DNA of 64,000 nt, from NCBI RefSeq assembly GCF_004799325.1, contig NZ_SSMD01000005.1, forward strand, positions 62,001-126,000. The letters are read 5' to 3'. Below the pieces are notes generated by a model that ran no database searches, had not been told where the DNA came from, and saw only the letters and a program-made list of their open reading frames with translations. The position numbers and the translations under genes are program-made. Shown here in pieces: positions 7,264 through 15,460 of the stretch. Origin of the DNA: Thalassobius vesicularis (lineage in GTDB: Bacteria > Pseudomonadota > Alphaproteobacteria > Rhodobacterales > Rhodobacteraceae). The stretch's first letter is position 1. Each line of letters opens with the position of its first letter.

Positions 7264-10200
7264 TTATTCCAGCTCGACCAGCAGGTCCTTGGCGTCGATC
7301 TGGGCGCCAGGGGTGACGTGCAGCGCCTTGACGGTGCCGGCACGTTCGGCGTGGATGCCGGTCTCCATTTTCATGGCTTCGATGGTCAGCAGCATGTCGC
7401 CCTCGGCCACTTTCTGGCCGACGGTGACGGCGACCGAGGCCACCACGCCGGGCATCGGCGCGCCGATGTGACCGGGGTTGCCGGCGTCGGCCTTGGGCCG
7501 GGCGGCGGTGGTGGCCTTGATCAGGCGGTTGGGCACGCGGATCACGCGGGGCTGGCCGTTGAGTTCGAAGAACACCTTCACCTCGCCCTGATCATCGGTT
7601 TCGCCGATGGCCTGCAGGCGGATCTCCAGCGTCTTGCCGGGGTCGATCTCGGCGCTGATCTCCTCGCCCGGTTCCATCCCGTAAAAGAAGGTGCGGGTGG
7701 GCAGGGTGCGGACGGGGCCGTAGATGCGGTGGCGACCTGCGTAATCCAGGAAGACCTTGGGGTACATCAGGTAGCCGTTGAGGTCTTCGTTGTCGACCAT
7801 CAGGCCCTCCAGCTCAGCTTGCAGCTGGGTGCGGGTGGCGTCCAGATCGACGGGGGGCAGGTGCTTGCCGGGGCGCTCGGTGTTGGGGGCCTCGCCCTTG
7901 AGCACCTTTTTCAGGATGCCCGCCGGAAAGCCGCCCGGGGGCTGGCCCAGGTTGCCGCGCATCATGTCGATGACCGAGTCGGGGAAGGCGACTTCGCGGT
8001 CGGGGTTTTCGACCTCGGCGCGGGTCAGGTTCTGGCTGACCATCATCAGGGCCATGTCGCCGACGACTTTGGAGGACGGCGTGACCTTGACGATATCGCC
8101 GAACATCTGGTTGACGTCGGCATAGGTGCGGGCGACCTCGTGCCAGCGGTCTTCAAGGCCGAGGCTGCGGGCCTGCGCCTTGAGGTTGGTGAACTGGCCG
8201 CCGGGCATTTCGTGCAGGTAGACCTCGGACGCCGGGGCGGCGAGGCCGGATTCGAAGGCCACGTATTGGCCGCGCACCTGTTCCCAGTAGTCGCTGATCT
8301 GACGCACGGCGTTGATGTCCAGCCCGGTGTCGCGGTCGGTGTGGCGCAGCGCCTCGACGATCGAGCCAAGGCAGGCCTGCGAGGTGCCGCCCGAGAACGC
8401 GTCCATCGCGGCGTCCACGGCATCGACGCCCGCCTCGGCGGCAGCCAGGATGGTGGCTCCGGCGATGCCGCTGGTGTCGTGGGTGTGGAAGTGGACGGGG
8501 ATCGACAGCTCGTCCTTCAGCGCCTTGACCAGCACGCGGGCGGCGGCGGGTTTCAGCAGGCCGGCCATGTCCTTCAGCCCCAGGATATGGGCGCCTGCGG
8601 CCTCCAGGTCCTTGGCCATCGAGACGTAGTATTTCAGGTCATACTTGGCGCGGGCGGGGTCCAGGATGTCGCCGGTATAGCAGATCGTGCCTTCGCAGAT
8701 CTTGCCCGACTCAACGACCGCATCCATCGCGACGCGCATGTTTTCGACCCAGTTCAGGCTGTCGAAGACGCGGAACACGTCGACGCCGGTCTCGGCCGCC
8801 TGGCGCACGAACTCTTGCACCACGTTGTCGGGGTAGTTGGTGTAGCCAACCCCGTTCGAGGCGCGCAGCAGCATCTGCGTCAGCAGGTTGGGCATGGCCG
8901 CGCGCAGGTCGCGCAGGCGCTGCCAGGGGCATTCCTGCAAGAAGCGATAGGCCACGTCGAACGTCGCCCCGCCCCAGCATTCGACCGAGAACAGCTGCGG
9001 CAGATTGGCGGCATAGGCGGGTGCCACCTTGATCATGTCGATCGAGCGCATCCGGGTGGCCAGCAAGGATTGGTGCCCGTCACGCATGGTGGTGTCGGTC
9101 AGCAGCAGCTGCTTTTGATCCAGCATCCAGTCGGCGACGGCCTTGGCGCCCTTGTCCTGCAACAGGTTGCGGGTGCCGGGGGCGGGCTCGGCCTTCAGCT
9201 TGGGGGCGCGGGGCAGCTTGGCCTCGGCCGGTTTGGCGCGGCCGGTGGTTTCGGGGTGCCCGTTCACGGTGATGTCCGCGATATAGGTCAGCACCTTGGT
9301 GCCGCGGTCCTTGCGCTTGGCAAAGTTGAACAGGCCCGGGGTCTCGTCGATGAACTTGGTGGTGTACTTGTTCGACAGGAATGTCGGGTGCTTCAGCAGG
9401 TTTTCCACAAAGGCGATGTTGGTGGAGACGCCGCGGATACGGAATTCGCGCAGCGCGCGGTCCATGCGGGCGATCGCCGCCTCGGGCGTTTGCGCATGGG
9501 CCGTCACCTTGACCAGCAGCGAGTCGTAATACCGCGTGATGACGCCGCCCGCGTAAGCGGTGCCGCCGTCCAGACGGATGCCCATCCCGGTGGCCGAGCG
9601 GTAGGCGGTGATGCGGCCATAATCGGGGATGAAGTTGTTCTGCGGGTCCTCGGTGGTGATCCGGGTTTGCAGGGCGTGGCCGTTCAGGCGGATGTCGTCC
9701 TGGCTGGCCTTGCCGGTGGCCTCGGCCAGGGTCTTGCCCTCGGCGATCTTGATCTGGGCCTGCACGATGTCGATGCCGGTGACTTCCTCGGTCACGGTGT
9801 GTTCGACCTGCACGCGCGGGTTCACCTCGATGAAGTAAAACGCACCGGTGTCCATATCCATCAGGAATTCGACCGTGCCCGCGCATTCATAGTTCACATG
9901 CTGGCAGATGCGTTTGCCCAGTTCGCAAATCTCCTCGCGCTGAGCTTGCGTCAGATAGGGGGCAGGGGCGCGCTCAACAACCTTTTGGTTGCGGCGCTGG
10001 ACCGAGCAATCGCGTTCCCACAGGTGATAGATCTGGCCATGCTGGTCGCCCAGGATCTGCACCTCGACGTGGCGGGCGCGCTGGATCATCTTTTCCAGGT
10101 AGCCCTCGCCATTGCCAAAGGCGGCCTCGGCCTCGCGGCGGCCCTCCATGACCTTTTCGGCCAGTTCTTTCTCGCTGTAGATCGGACGCATGCCGCGCCC

Positions 10201-10701
10201 GCCGCCGCCCCAGGACGCCTTGAGCATCAGCGGATAGCCGATCTCGGCCGCCTCGGCCTTGATGGCGGTCATGTCATCGCCCAGCACCTCGGTCGCGGGG
10301 ATCACCGGCACACCGGCGGCAATCGCCACTTTGCGCGCGCTGGCCTTGTCACCCAGGGCGCGCATCGTCTCGGCCTTGGGCCCGATGAAGGCAATGCCGT
10401 TCTTGGCGCAGGCATCCACGAATTCCGGGTTTTCCGACAGCAGGCCATAGCCCGGATGGATCGCGTCCGCCCCGGATTCCTTGGCCACGCGGATGATCTC
10501 GGGGATCGACAGGTAGGCCGCAACCGGCCCCATGCCCTCGCCAATCCGATACGCCTCGTCCGCCTTGAAGCGGTGCAGACCCAGCTTGTCCTCTTCGGCA
10601 TAGACGGCAACCGTCTTCTTGCCCAACTCGTTCGCCGCCCGCATCACGCGGATCGCAATCTCACCACGGTTGGCGATCAGGATTTTCTTGAAATCAGGCA
10701 T
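7264..10701 (-). CDS. pyc: pyruvate carboxylase
   Basis: This 1145-residue protein has the full single-chain pyruvate carboxylase layout. An N-terminal biotin carboxylase (KILIANRGEIAIRVMRA, then the ATP-grasp loop KASWGGGGRGM) is followed by a carboxyltransferase domain beginning DTTMRDGHQSLLATRMR, and a C-terminal biotinyl domain with the acceptor Lys1111 in EAMKMETG. It carboxylates pyruvate to oxaloacetate in the cytosol and refills the TCA cycle. I chose the ATG at 10701, 9 bases after AGAGGGG; an alternative in-frame ATG is at 10725. It has its own terminator and a possible operator upstream. Malate synthase G at the window's far end serves a related anaplerotic role. Confidence 0.97.
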   Translation of the reverse strand: MPDFKKILIANRGEIAIRVMRAANELGKKTVAVYAEEDKLGLHRFKADEAYRIGEGMGPVAAYLSIPEIIRVAKESGADAIHPGYGLLSENPEFVDACAKNGIAFIGPKAETMRALGDKASARKVAIAAGVPVIPATEVLGDDMTAIKAEAAEIGYPLMLKASWGGGGRGMRPIYSEKELAEKVMEGRREAEAAFGNGEGYLEKMIQRARHVEVQILGDQHGQIYHLWERDCSVQRRNQKVVERAPAPYLTQAQREEICELGKRICQHVNYECAGTVEFLMDMDTGAFYFIEVNPRVQVEHTVTEEVTGIDIVQAQIKIAEGKTLAEATGKASQDDIRLNGHALQTRITTEDPQNNFIPDYGRITAYRSATGMGIRLDGGTAYAGGVITRYYDSLLVKVTAHAQTPEAAIARMDRALREFRIRGVSTNIAFVENLLKHPTFLSNKYTTKFIDETPGLFNFAKRKDRGTKVLTYIADITVNGHPETTGRAKPAEAKLPRAPKLKAEPAPGTRNLLQDKGAKAVADWMLDQKQLLLTDTTMRDGHQSLLATRMRSIDMIKVAPAYAANLPQLFSVECWGGATFDVAYRFLQECPWQRLRDLRAAMPNLLTQMLLRASNGVGYTNYPDNVVQEFVRQAAETGVDVFRVFDSLNWVENMRVAMDAVVESGKICEGTICYTGDILDPARAKYDLKYYVSMAKDLEAAGAHILGLKDMAGLLKPAAARVLVKALKDELSIPVHFHTHDTSGIAGATILAAAEAGVDAVDAAMDAFSGGTSQACLGSIVEALRHTDRDTGLDINAVRQISDYWEQVRGQYVAFESGLAAPASEVYLHEMPGGQFTNLKAQARSLGLEDRWHEVARTYADVNQMFGDIVKVTPSSKVVGDMALMMVSQNLTRAEVENPDREVAFPDSVIDMMRGNLGQPPGGFPAGILKKVLKGEAPNTERPGKHLPPVDLDATRTQLQAELEGLMVDNEDLNGYLMYPKVFLDYAGRHRIYGPVRTLPTRTFFYGMEPGEEISAEIDPGKTLEIRLQAIGETDDQGEVKVFFELNGQPRVIRVPNRLIKATTAARPKADAGNPGHIGAPMPGVVASVAVTVGQKVAEGDMLLTIEAMKMETGIHAERAGTVKALHVTPGAQIDAKDLLVELE

Positions 10702-10791
10702 CGAATGGTTCCCCTCTTTGGTCATTCCGGTCCCATGCGCGCATTGCTAACGGTCTGCCGCAGCGCAGCGCAATACCCAGTCATGCTGAGT

Positions 10792-10816
10792 GTGAAAGAT
10801 TTGTGTAACATTTCAC
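10792..10816. promoter_or_regulatory. inverted repeat upstream of pyc, candidate operator
   Basis: GTGAAA (10792-10797) and TTTCAC (10811-10816) form a perfect 6-bp inverted repeat around a 13-base AT-rich centre that itself contains TGTGTAACA. It lies about 91 bp upstream of the pyc ATG, in the 225-bp gap after the LldD-type gene. The symmetry fits a dimeric regulator. No cognate factor can be named from sequence. Confidence 0.3.
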
Positions 10817-10926
10817 CCCATGAACGCCAGCATAGACCGCCCGATTGCGACAATTAAACCGATATTTGCGCAAAATAACGATATTTCAGTGGGTGAGAAT
10901 GACGCTAGGTCACAAATTCGGTCGAA

Positions 10927-12057
10927 TCAGATCAAGCGGCTGCGCAGATCGGCCAGACGCGGCGTGCCCAGCTGCCCCATGTTCGAGACGATGTCCTTCG
11001 TCAGCATGTCCACCAGATGCGCAGGGCCAGCAGCCCCAAGTGCACCCAGCGCGAAATGCCAAGCCCGGCCCATCATCACGAAATCGGCCCCCAGGGCCAG
11101 GGCGCGGCAGATATCCAGCCCGCCCTCGATCCCGCTGTCGAAGATCACCGGCAGGCGGGTCGCAGCGCGAATACCCGGCAATACCTCGATGCTCGAAGGG
11201 GCGCCGTCGAACTGCCGCCCGGCATGGTTGCTGACCCAGATCGCATCGACCCCGGCAGCCTCCAGCGCGGGCACGTCGCGCGCATCCAGCACACCCTTGA
11301 CGATCAGCGGCCCGTCCCAGCCATCGCGCAACGCCTTCAGATAGTCCCAGTCGGGCGAGGTGCGCAGCAGATAGCCCACATGCTCGGTCGAGCTCAGCCC
11401 CGTCACCTTGTCCGCATAGCCGTCGATCAACCGCATCCGCGGCATCCCCAGCCGCGCCGTCCCCAGCGCCCAGGCCGGACAGCGCGCCACCTGCGTCAAC
11501 AGCCGCGGAGTCAGCTTGGGCGGGCTGGTCAGGCCGGATCGCGTCTGCCGCTCGCGCCGGCTGGCCACCGGCACATCGACCGTCAGCACCAGCGCATGAA
11601 ACCCGGCATCCTTGGCCCGCTTCAGCATATCCGCCCGAATCCCTGGATCGCGCGGCGGATAGACCTGGAACCAGCCATTGCCATCCAGACAATCGGCCAC
11701 ATCCTCGGGCGTGCGGCTGGCCACGGTGGACAGCCCATAAGGCAAACCTTGCCGCGTCGCCTCGGCCGCCAGCAACCGCTCGGCATTCGGCCAGAACAGC
11801 CCCGACATCCCCACCGGCGACACCCCGAACGGCAAGGGATAGCGCCGCCCGAACATATCTACCGACAGGTCCGGCTTGAACTCCCCATGCAGGATCGAGG
11901 GCATCAGCAGCACCTCGTCCAGCTTGGCCCGGTTGCGCGCCTGTGTGGCTTCGGTGCCGGTCGCACTATCCAGATATTCAAACACGAACCAGGGAATGCG
12001 CCGCCGCGCCTTCGCCTTCAGATCGCTGATCGCGGGGTATTTCTGAAACAGATCCAT
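10927..12057 (-). CDS. lldD: FMN-dependent alpha-hydroxy-acid dehydrogenase (LldD family)
   Basis: This 376-residue protein fits the TIM-barrel FMN family that oxidises L-lactate, glycolate or mandelate to the 2-keto acid. Visible signatures are FEYLDSATGTE near the N-terminus, VSPVGMSGLFWPNAE, LIVKGVLDARD with the catalytic-side lysine, VSNHAGRQFDGAPS with the catalytic histidine, and the phosphate-binding FDSGIEGGLDICRALALGAD. The length equals that of typical LldD. The substrate is not certain; lactate is the default, and pyruvate carboxylase lies downstream on the same strand. The start at 12057 is chosen because residues encoded further upstream come from a dispersed repeat. There is only a weak ribosome-binding site. 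Confidence 0.85.
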   Translation of the reverse strand: MDLFQKYPAISDLKAKARRRIPWFVFEYLDSATGTEATQARNRAKLDEVLLMPSILHGEFKPDLSVDMFGRRYPLPFGVSPVGMSGLFWPNAERLLAAEATRQGLPYGLSTVASRTPEDVADCLDGNGWFQVYPPRDPGIRADMLKRAKDAGFHALVLTVDVPVASRRERQTRSGLTSPPKLTPRLLTQVARCPAWALGTARLGMPRMRLIDGYADKVTGLSSTEHVGYLLRTSPDWDYLKALRDGWDGPLIVKGVLDARDVPALEAAGVDAIWVSNHAGRQFDGAPSSIEVLPGIRAATRLPVIFDSGIEGGLDICRALALGADFVMMGRAWHFALGALGAAGPAHLVDMLTKDIVSNMGQLGTPRLADLRSRLI

Positions 12058-12100
12058 GCGCGCATTAGCGGCCCGACCTTCGATCTTGTCCAGCCCCCTT

Positions 12101-12160
12101 GCTTCTTCTTTTCCCAAATATCCCGGGGGGAGTCGCGCAGCGACGGGGGGCTGGCCCCCC
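12101..12160. repeat. composite dispersed repeat (GCTTCTT...AAATA + GGGGGCTGGCCCCC hairpin)
   Basis: GCTTCTTCTTTTCCCAAATA is followed by a run of C and G, a small hairpin GTCGC-GCA-GCGAC (12132-12144) and the hairpin GGGGGG-CTGG-CCCCCC (12145-12160). The same order of elements recurs after murD at 26519-26566. It fills much of the divergent gap between the LldD-type gene and uvrD. Confidence 0.7.
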
Positions 12161-12253
12161 TGACCCCGCCCGCCGCAGGCGAATGCACAAATTATGCGAA
12201 CACAACGGGAACAACCCTTCCCCTTACGCCCTCCGCCCGCTAGATTGCGCCGC

Positions 12254-14590
12254 ATGAGCGATCCCGACCTGCCCCAGCCCAAACCCTCCCTGTCCGCCCG
12301 CGCGATGGCGCTCGCCCCGATGCCCTATCTGGACGGGCTCAACGCCGCCCAACGTCAGGCGGTCGAGGCGCTGGATGGCCCCGTGCTGATGCTGGCGGGT
12401 GCGGGCACCGGCAAGACCAAGGCGCTGACCACCCGCATCGTGCACCTGCTGACGACGCACCGCGCGCAACCGCACGAGATCCTCGCCGTCACCTTCACCA
12501 ACAAGGCCGCGCGAGAGATGAAGGACCGCGTTTCCCGCCTGCTGGGCCAACCGGCCGAGGGGATGCCGTGGCTGGGCACCTTCCACTCGATCTGCGTGAA
12601 ACTGCTGCGCCGCCATGCCGAGTTGGTCGGGCTGAAATCCAACTTCACCATTCTGGACACCGACGATCAGGTCCGCCTGCTCAAGCAATTGATCCAGGCC
12701 AATAATATAGACGAGAAACGCTGGCCCCCGCGCCAGCTGGCCTCGATCATCGACAACTGGAAAAACCGTGCCTGGACCCCAACCCAAGTACCAGCGGGCG
12801 AGGCGGGTGCCTTCAATCATCGCGGCACGGAACTCTACGACCAATACCAGACCCGCCTGCGCGAGCTGAACGCCACCGATTTCGGCGACCTGCTGCTGCA
12901 CATGGTCACGATCTTCCAGAAACACGACGACATCCTTGAGCAATACCGCCGCTGGTTCCGCTACATCCTTGTGGACGAATATCAGGACACCAACGTCGCC
13001 CAATACCTGTGGCTGCGCCTGCTGGCCGGCGGGCACAAGAACATCTGTTGCGTCGGCGATGACGACCAGTCGATCTATGGCTGGCGCGGTGCCGAGGTGG
13101 GCAATATCCTGCGGTTCGAAAAGGATTTTCCCGGCGCGGCGGTGATCCGGCTGGAGCAGAACTACCGCTCGACCCCGCACATCCTGGCAGCGGCCTCGAA
13201 CGTCATTCGCTGCAACGAGGGGCGGCTGGGCAAGACCCTCTGGACCGAGGCCGAAGAGGGCGAAAAAGTCCGCCTGATCGGCCATTGGGACGGCGAGCAA
13301 GAGGCAATCTGGATCGGTGAAGAGATCGAATCCCTGCAACGCGGTACCCGCGGAATGCGCAAGTTCGGGCTGGACCAGATCGCGATTCTGGTCCGCGCCA
13401 GCCACCAGATGCGCGCCTTCGAGGACCGCTTCCTGACCATCGGCCTGCCTTACCGCGTGATCGGCGGCCCGCGTTTCTATGAGCGGCTCGAAATCCGCGA
13501 TGCGATGGCCTATTTCCGCGTGGTGACCTCGCCCAGCGACGATCTGGCATTCGAGCGGATCGTGAACACCCCCAAACGCGGGCTTGGCGACAAGGCCCAG
13601 CAAAACATCCGCGCCGTGGCCCGCGAAAACGGCACCAGCCTGGTCGACGGCGCGCGCCTGCTGTTGCGCGACGGCGGCATCAGCGGCAAGGGCGCAGGCC
13701 AATTGCGCACCCTGATCGAGGGCATCGACCGCTGGGGCCGCATGGCGGGGGACGACGACCTTTCGCATATGGAACTGGCCGAGATCATCCTCGACGAATC
13801 GGGCTACACGACGATGTGGCAAAACGACAAGACGCCCGAAGCGCCCGGCCGTCTGGAAAACCTGAAGGAACTGGTCACACAGCTGGAAAAATTCGAAAAC
13901 CTGCAAGGCTTTCTGGAACATGTCAGCCTGGTCATGGACAATGATCAGGACGACGGCGGCGAAAAGGTCAGCATCATGACCCTGCACGCGGCCAAAGGGC
14001 TGGAATTCCCCGCGGTTTTCTTGCCGGGATGGGAGGACGGCCTGTTCCCCAGCCAACGCAGCATGGACGAATCCGGCCTCAAGGGCCTCGAGGAAGAACG
14101 CCGCCTGGCCTATGTCGGCATCACCCGGGCCGAGGAACTGTGCACGATCTCGTTCGCAGGCAACCGGCGGGTGTTCGGGCAATGGCAATCGCAACTGCCC
14201 TCGCGCTTCATCGACGAGCTGCCCGAAGATCACGTCGAAGTCCTGACGCCCCCGGGCCTATACGGCGGCGGATTCGGCGCCGCACGCCCGACCAGCAGCA
14301 TCGAGGAACGCGCCACAAAGGCCGACGTCTACAACTCGCCGGGCTGGCAACGCATGCAGGCCCGCGCCTCACAACGCCCCGTCAGCCAACCCCGCGAAAG
14401 CCGCGCCCCTGTGATCGACCTGACCGCCACCAGCAGCTTTGCGGTGGGCGACCGGATTTTCCACCAGAAATTCGGCTACGGGTCTGTGCTGGGCATCGAA
14501 GGCGACAAACTGGAAATCGCCTTTGACAAGGCCGGCGAAAAGAAAATCGTCGCGCGTTTTGTGTCAGCGGCCGACGACATCCCGTTCTGA
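12254..14590 (+). CDS. uvrD: UvrD/PcrA-type DNA helicase
   Basis: This 778-residue protein carries the SF1A helicase motifs in order: Walker A GAGTGKT at residues 49-55, LVDEYQDTN, GDDDQSIYGWRGA, VIRLEQNYRS, VSIMTLHAAKGLEFPAVFLP and YVGITRAEE. UvrD/PcrA translocates 3' to 5' on single-stranded DNA and acts in nucleotide-excision and mismatch repair and in clearing recombination intermediates. The C-terminal DRIFHQKFGYGSVLGIEGDK segment is the small domain by which UvrD/PcrA binds RNA polymerase. I start at the ATG at 12254; sequence upstream in frame is repeat-derived. The gene converges on the CcsR sRNA cluster. Confidence 0.95.
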   Translation: MSDPDLPQPKPSLSARAMALAPMPYLDGLNAAQRQAVEALDGPVLMLAGAGTGKTKALTTRIVHLLTTHRAQPHEILAVTFTNKAAREMKDRVSRLLGQPAEGMPWLGTFHSICVKLLRRHAELVGLKSNFTILDTDDQVRLLKQLIQANNIDEKRWPPRQLASIIDNWKNRAWTPTQVPAGEAGAFNHRGTELYDQYQTRLRELNATDFGDLLLHMVTIFQKHDDILEQYRRWFRYILVDEYQDTNVAQYLWLRLLAGGHKNICCVGDDDQSIYGWRGAEVGNILRFEKDFPGAAVIRLEQNYRSTPHILAAASNVIRCNEGRLGKTLWTEAEEGEKVRLIGHWDGEQEAIWIGEEIESLQRGTRGMRKFGLDQIAILVRASHQMRAFEDRFLTIGLPYRVIGGPRFYERLEIRDAMAYFRVVTSPSDDLAFERIVNTPKRGLGDKAQQNIRAVARENGTSLVDGARLLLRDGGISGKGAGQLRTLIEGIDRWGRMAGDDDLSHMELAEIILDESGYTTMWQNDKTPEAPGRLENLKELVTQLEKFENLQGFLEHVSLVMDNDQDDGGEKVSIMTLHAAKGLEFPAVFLPGWEDGLFPSQRSMDESGLKGLEEERRLAYVGITRAEELCTISFAGNRRVFGQWQSQLPSRFIDELPEDHVEVLTPPGLYGGGFGAARPTSSIEERATKADVYNSPGWQRMQARASQRPVSQPRESRAPVIDLTATSSFAVGDRIFHQKFGYGSVLGIEGDKLEIAFDKAGEKKIVARFVSAADDIPF

Positions 14591-14625
14591 CCTCGCCCCC
14601 CGGCGCGCGTGGCCGCGTCGGATTT

Positions 14626-14726
14626 GAGTATTTTCATCAGAAAGAAGCAGAAATGCGGCGTCCTTCTCCGCCCGCGCGCGGTGAGGGGAAGGACGGCATT
14701 CAGGCTTCTTTCTGATCCAAATACTC
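14626..14726. repeat. 101-bp near-perfect palindrome built from two inverted dispersed-repeat copies
   Basis: The arms 14626-14648 and 14704-14726 are inverted copies of the repeat core (GAGTATTT...ATCAGAAAGAAGC), differing at only two positions over 23 bases. Inner arms (AATGC plus CGTCCTTC, with a 2-base insertion) extend the pairing to about 40 bp per side around a roughly 20-base centre. It lies between convergent uvrD and the sRNA cluster terminator, so it could act as a bidirectional transcription stop or mRNA end stabiliser. Confidence 0.85.
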
Positions 14727-14768
14727 ATGGCCCTGCATTCGGGGCCGGTGCTGTCTTTTGGGGATTTG

Positions 14769-14857
14769 GAAAAAGAAAACGGCGGCGCCCAGGGAGGAGG
14801 AGGGGGCACCGCCGTCTTTGTTACGTCCAGCCCAGGGAGGAGTAGAGGGCCGACGTA
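14769..14857 (-). ncRNA. CcsR/cuckoo-type sRNA 4 with terminal terminator
   Basis: This is the last of four two-hairpin units read on the minus strand. Hairpin one (14857-14822) has the stem TACGTCGGCCC/GGGCTGGACGTA, slightly imperfect, around CTACTCCTCCCT. Hairpin two (14815-14779) has the stem ACGGCGGTGCCC/GGGCGCCGCCGT around CCTCCTCCCT, and runs into TTTCTTTTT (14777-14769), so it is also the rho-independent terminator of the whole cluster. The linker between the hairpins is 6 bases. See the DUF1127 gene for the family. Confidence 0.85.
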
Positions 14858-14871
14858 TGCTGGTCAAGGAT

Positions 14872-14950
14872 GCGGTGGCCCTCAGGGAGGAGGAGGGAGG
14901 GCCACCGCTCTTGACTACGAAGTGGCCTAGGGAGGAGGGGGCCCTTCGTA
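14872..14950 (-). ncRNA. CcsR/cuckoo-type sRNA 3
   Basis: Two minus-strand hairpins separated by 7 bases. The first (14950-14916) pairs TACGAAGGGCC with GGCCACTTCGTA, with one bulge, around CCCTCCTCCCTA. The second (14908-14872) pairs GCGGTGGCCCT with AGGGCCACCGC over 11 perfect base pairs around CCTCCTCCTCCCTG. Each loop presents an anti-Shine-Dalgarno-like CCTCCTCCC, the hallmark of CcsR RNAs. Confidence 0.88.
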
Positions 14951-14964
14951 TCTGTTGTGCAAGT

Positions 14965-15042
14965 GCGGCGATCCTCAGGGAGGAGGAGGGAGGATCGCCG
15001 CTCTTTGCAACGGACCCCGAAAGGGAGGAGGAAGGGGTCCGT
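14965..15042 (-). ncRNA. CcsR/cuckoo-type sRNA 2
   Basis: Two minus-strand hairpins separated by 8 bases. The first (15042-15010) has the 9-bp stem ACGGACCCC/GGGGTCCGT around TTCCTCCTCCCTTT. The second (15001-14965) has the 11-bp perfect stem GCGGCGATCCT/AGGATCGCCGC around CCTCCTCCTCCCTG, with extra outer pairing between TTGCAA and TTGCACAA. Stem sequences differ from those of the other units but pairing is kept, which shows selection for structure. Confidence 0.88.
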
Positions 15043-15074
15043 ATCTGTTTGGGCCGTTTGGCCCGGAATTTGGT

Positions 15075-15145
15075 GCGGTGACATCAGGGAGGAGGAGAGA
15101 TGTCACCGCTGTTCCAGAAATCCCAGGGAGGAGGAGAGGGATTTC
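15075..15145 (-). ncRNA. CcsR/cuckoo-type sRNA 1
   Basis: Two minus-strand hairpins separated by 7 bases, starting 12 bases after the DUF1127 stop codon. The first (15145-15117) has the 8-bp stem GAAATCCC/GGGATTTC around TCTCCTCCTCCCT. The second (15109-15075) has the 11-bp perfect stem GCGGTGACATC/GATGTCACCGC around TCTCCTCCTCCCT. The 32-base gap to the next unit is longer than the others and holds a further small hairpin (GGGCC-AAAC-GGCCC, 15064-15051). Confidence 0.88.
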
Positions 15146-15157
15146 CGAAGAGATATC

Positions 15158-15376
15158 TTAGTGCGCGTCGTAGACGTGCTCGTATGCGACCGAGCGGATC
15201 TGCGAGCGGCACAGGCCGAGGTCACGCAGTTCCATGTCGGACAGGGAGGCCAGCTCGACCAGGGTCCGGCGGTAGGTTTTGTAGCGGGCGAAACGCGCGC
15301 CCACAGACTTGGTCAGGGCGGCGAAACGATCTGCGATGCCACCTTCGGAGGTGCGGATATCCGATGCGTATGCCAT
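15158..15376 (-). CDS. ccaF1: DUF1127 small protein, CcaF1-like
   Basis: This 72-residue basic protein ends in the DUF1127 (YjiS-like) domain: YKTYRRTLVELASLSDMELRDLGLCRSQI. In Rhodobacter sphaeroides the DUF1127 protein CcaF1 (RSP_6037) is encoded directly upstream of four CcsR sRNAs, is co-transcribed with them under stress from an RpoH-type promoter, and is an RNA-binding factor affecting sRNA maturation and turnover. Length, domain, downstream hairpins and promoter type all match that locus here. The ATG at 15376 is chosen because the upstream in-frame extension crosses the promoter. The symbol is given by synteny. Confidence 0.9.
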   Translation of the reverse strand: MAYASDIRTSEGGIADRFAALTKSVGARFARYKTYRRTLVELASLSDMELRDLGLCRSQIRSVAYEHVYDAH

Positions 15377-15432
15377 GTTCAGCTTCTTTCGTTCTGTTCG
15401 CGTCTTTGCAGTTTCCTGCGCTGTTGGATTGA

Positions 15433-15460
15433 AGATGGGGGAATTGCTGCAGTTGCACAA
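15433..15460 (-). promoter_or_regulatory. RpoH (heat-shock)-type promoter of the ccaF1-CcsR operon
   Basis: On the minus strand TTGTGC (15460-15455) is followed after 14 bases by CCCCATCT (15440-15433). This matches the sigma-32-type consensus (TTGAA, 13-15 bases, CCCCAT). It would give a leader of about 50 bases before the DUF1127 ATG. Stress sigma factors RpoHI/RpoHII drive the homologous operon in Rhodobacter sphaeroides. Confidence 0.7.

Noticed and set aside
7243-10857. Open frame of 1204 codons antisense to pyruvate carboxylase
   Set aside because: It mirrors a high-GC gene with strong third-position bias. The translation is low-complexity Gly/His/Val/Leu with no domain, whereas the pyc strand is unambiguous.
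14779-15145. CRISPR-like array of regularly spaced AGGGAGGAG repeats
   Set aside because: The shared part is only about 10 bases and always the loop of a hairpin. The sequences between are its own complementary arms, not unique spacers, and there are no cas genes.
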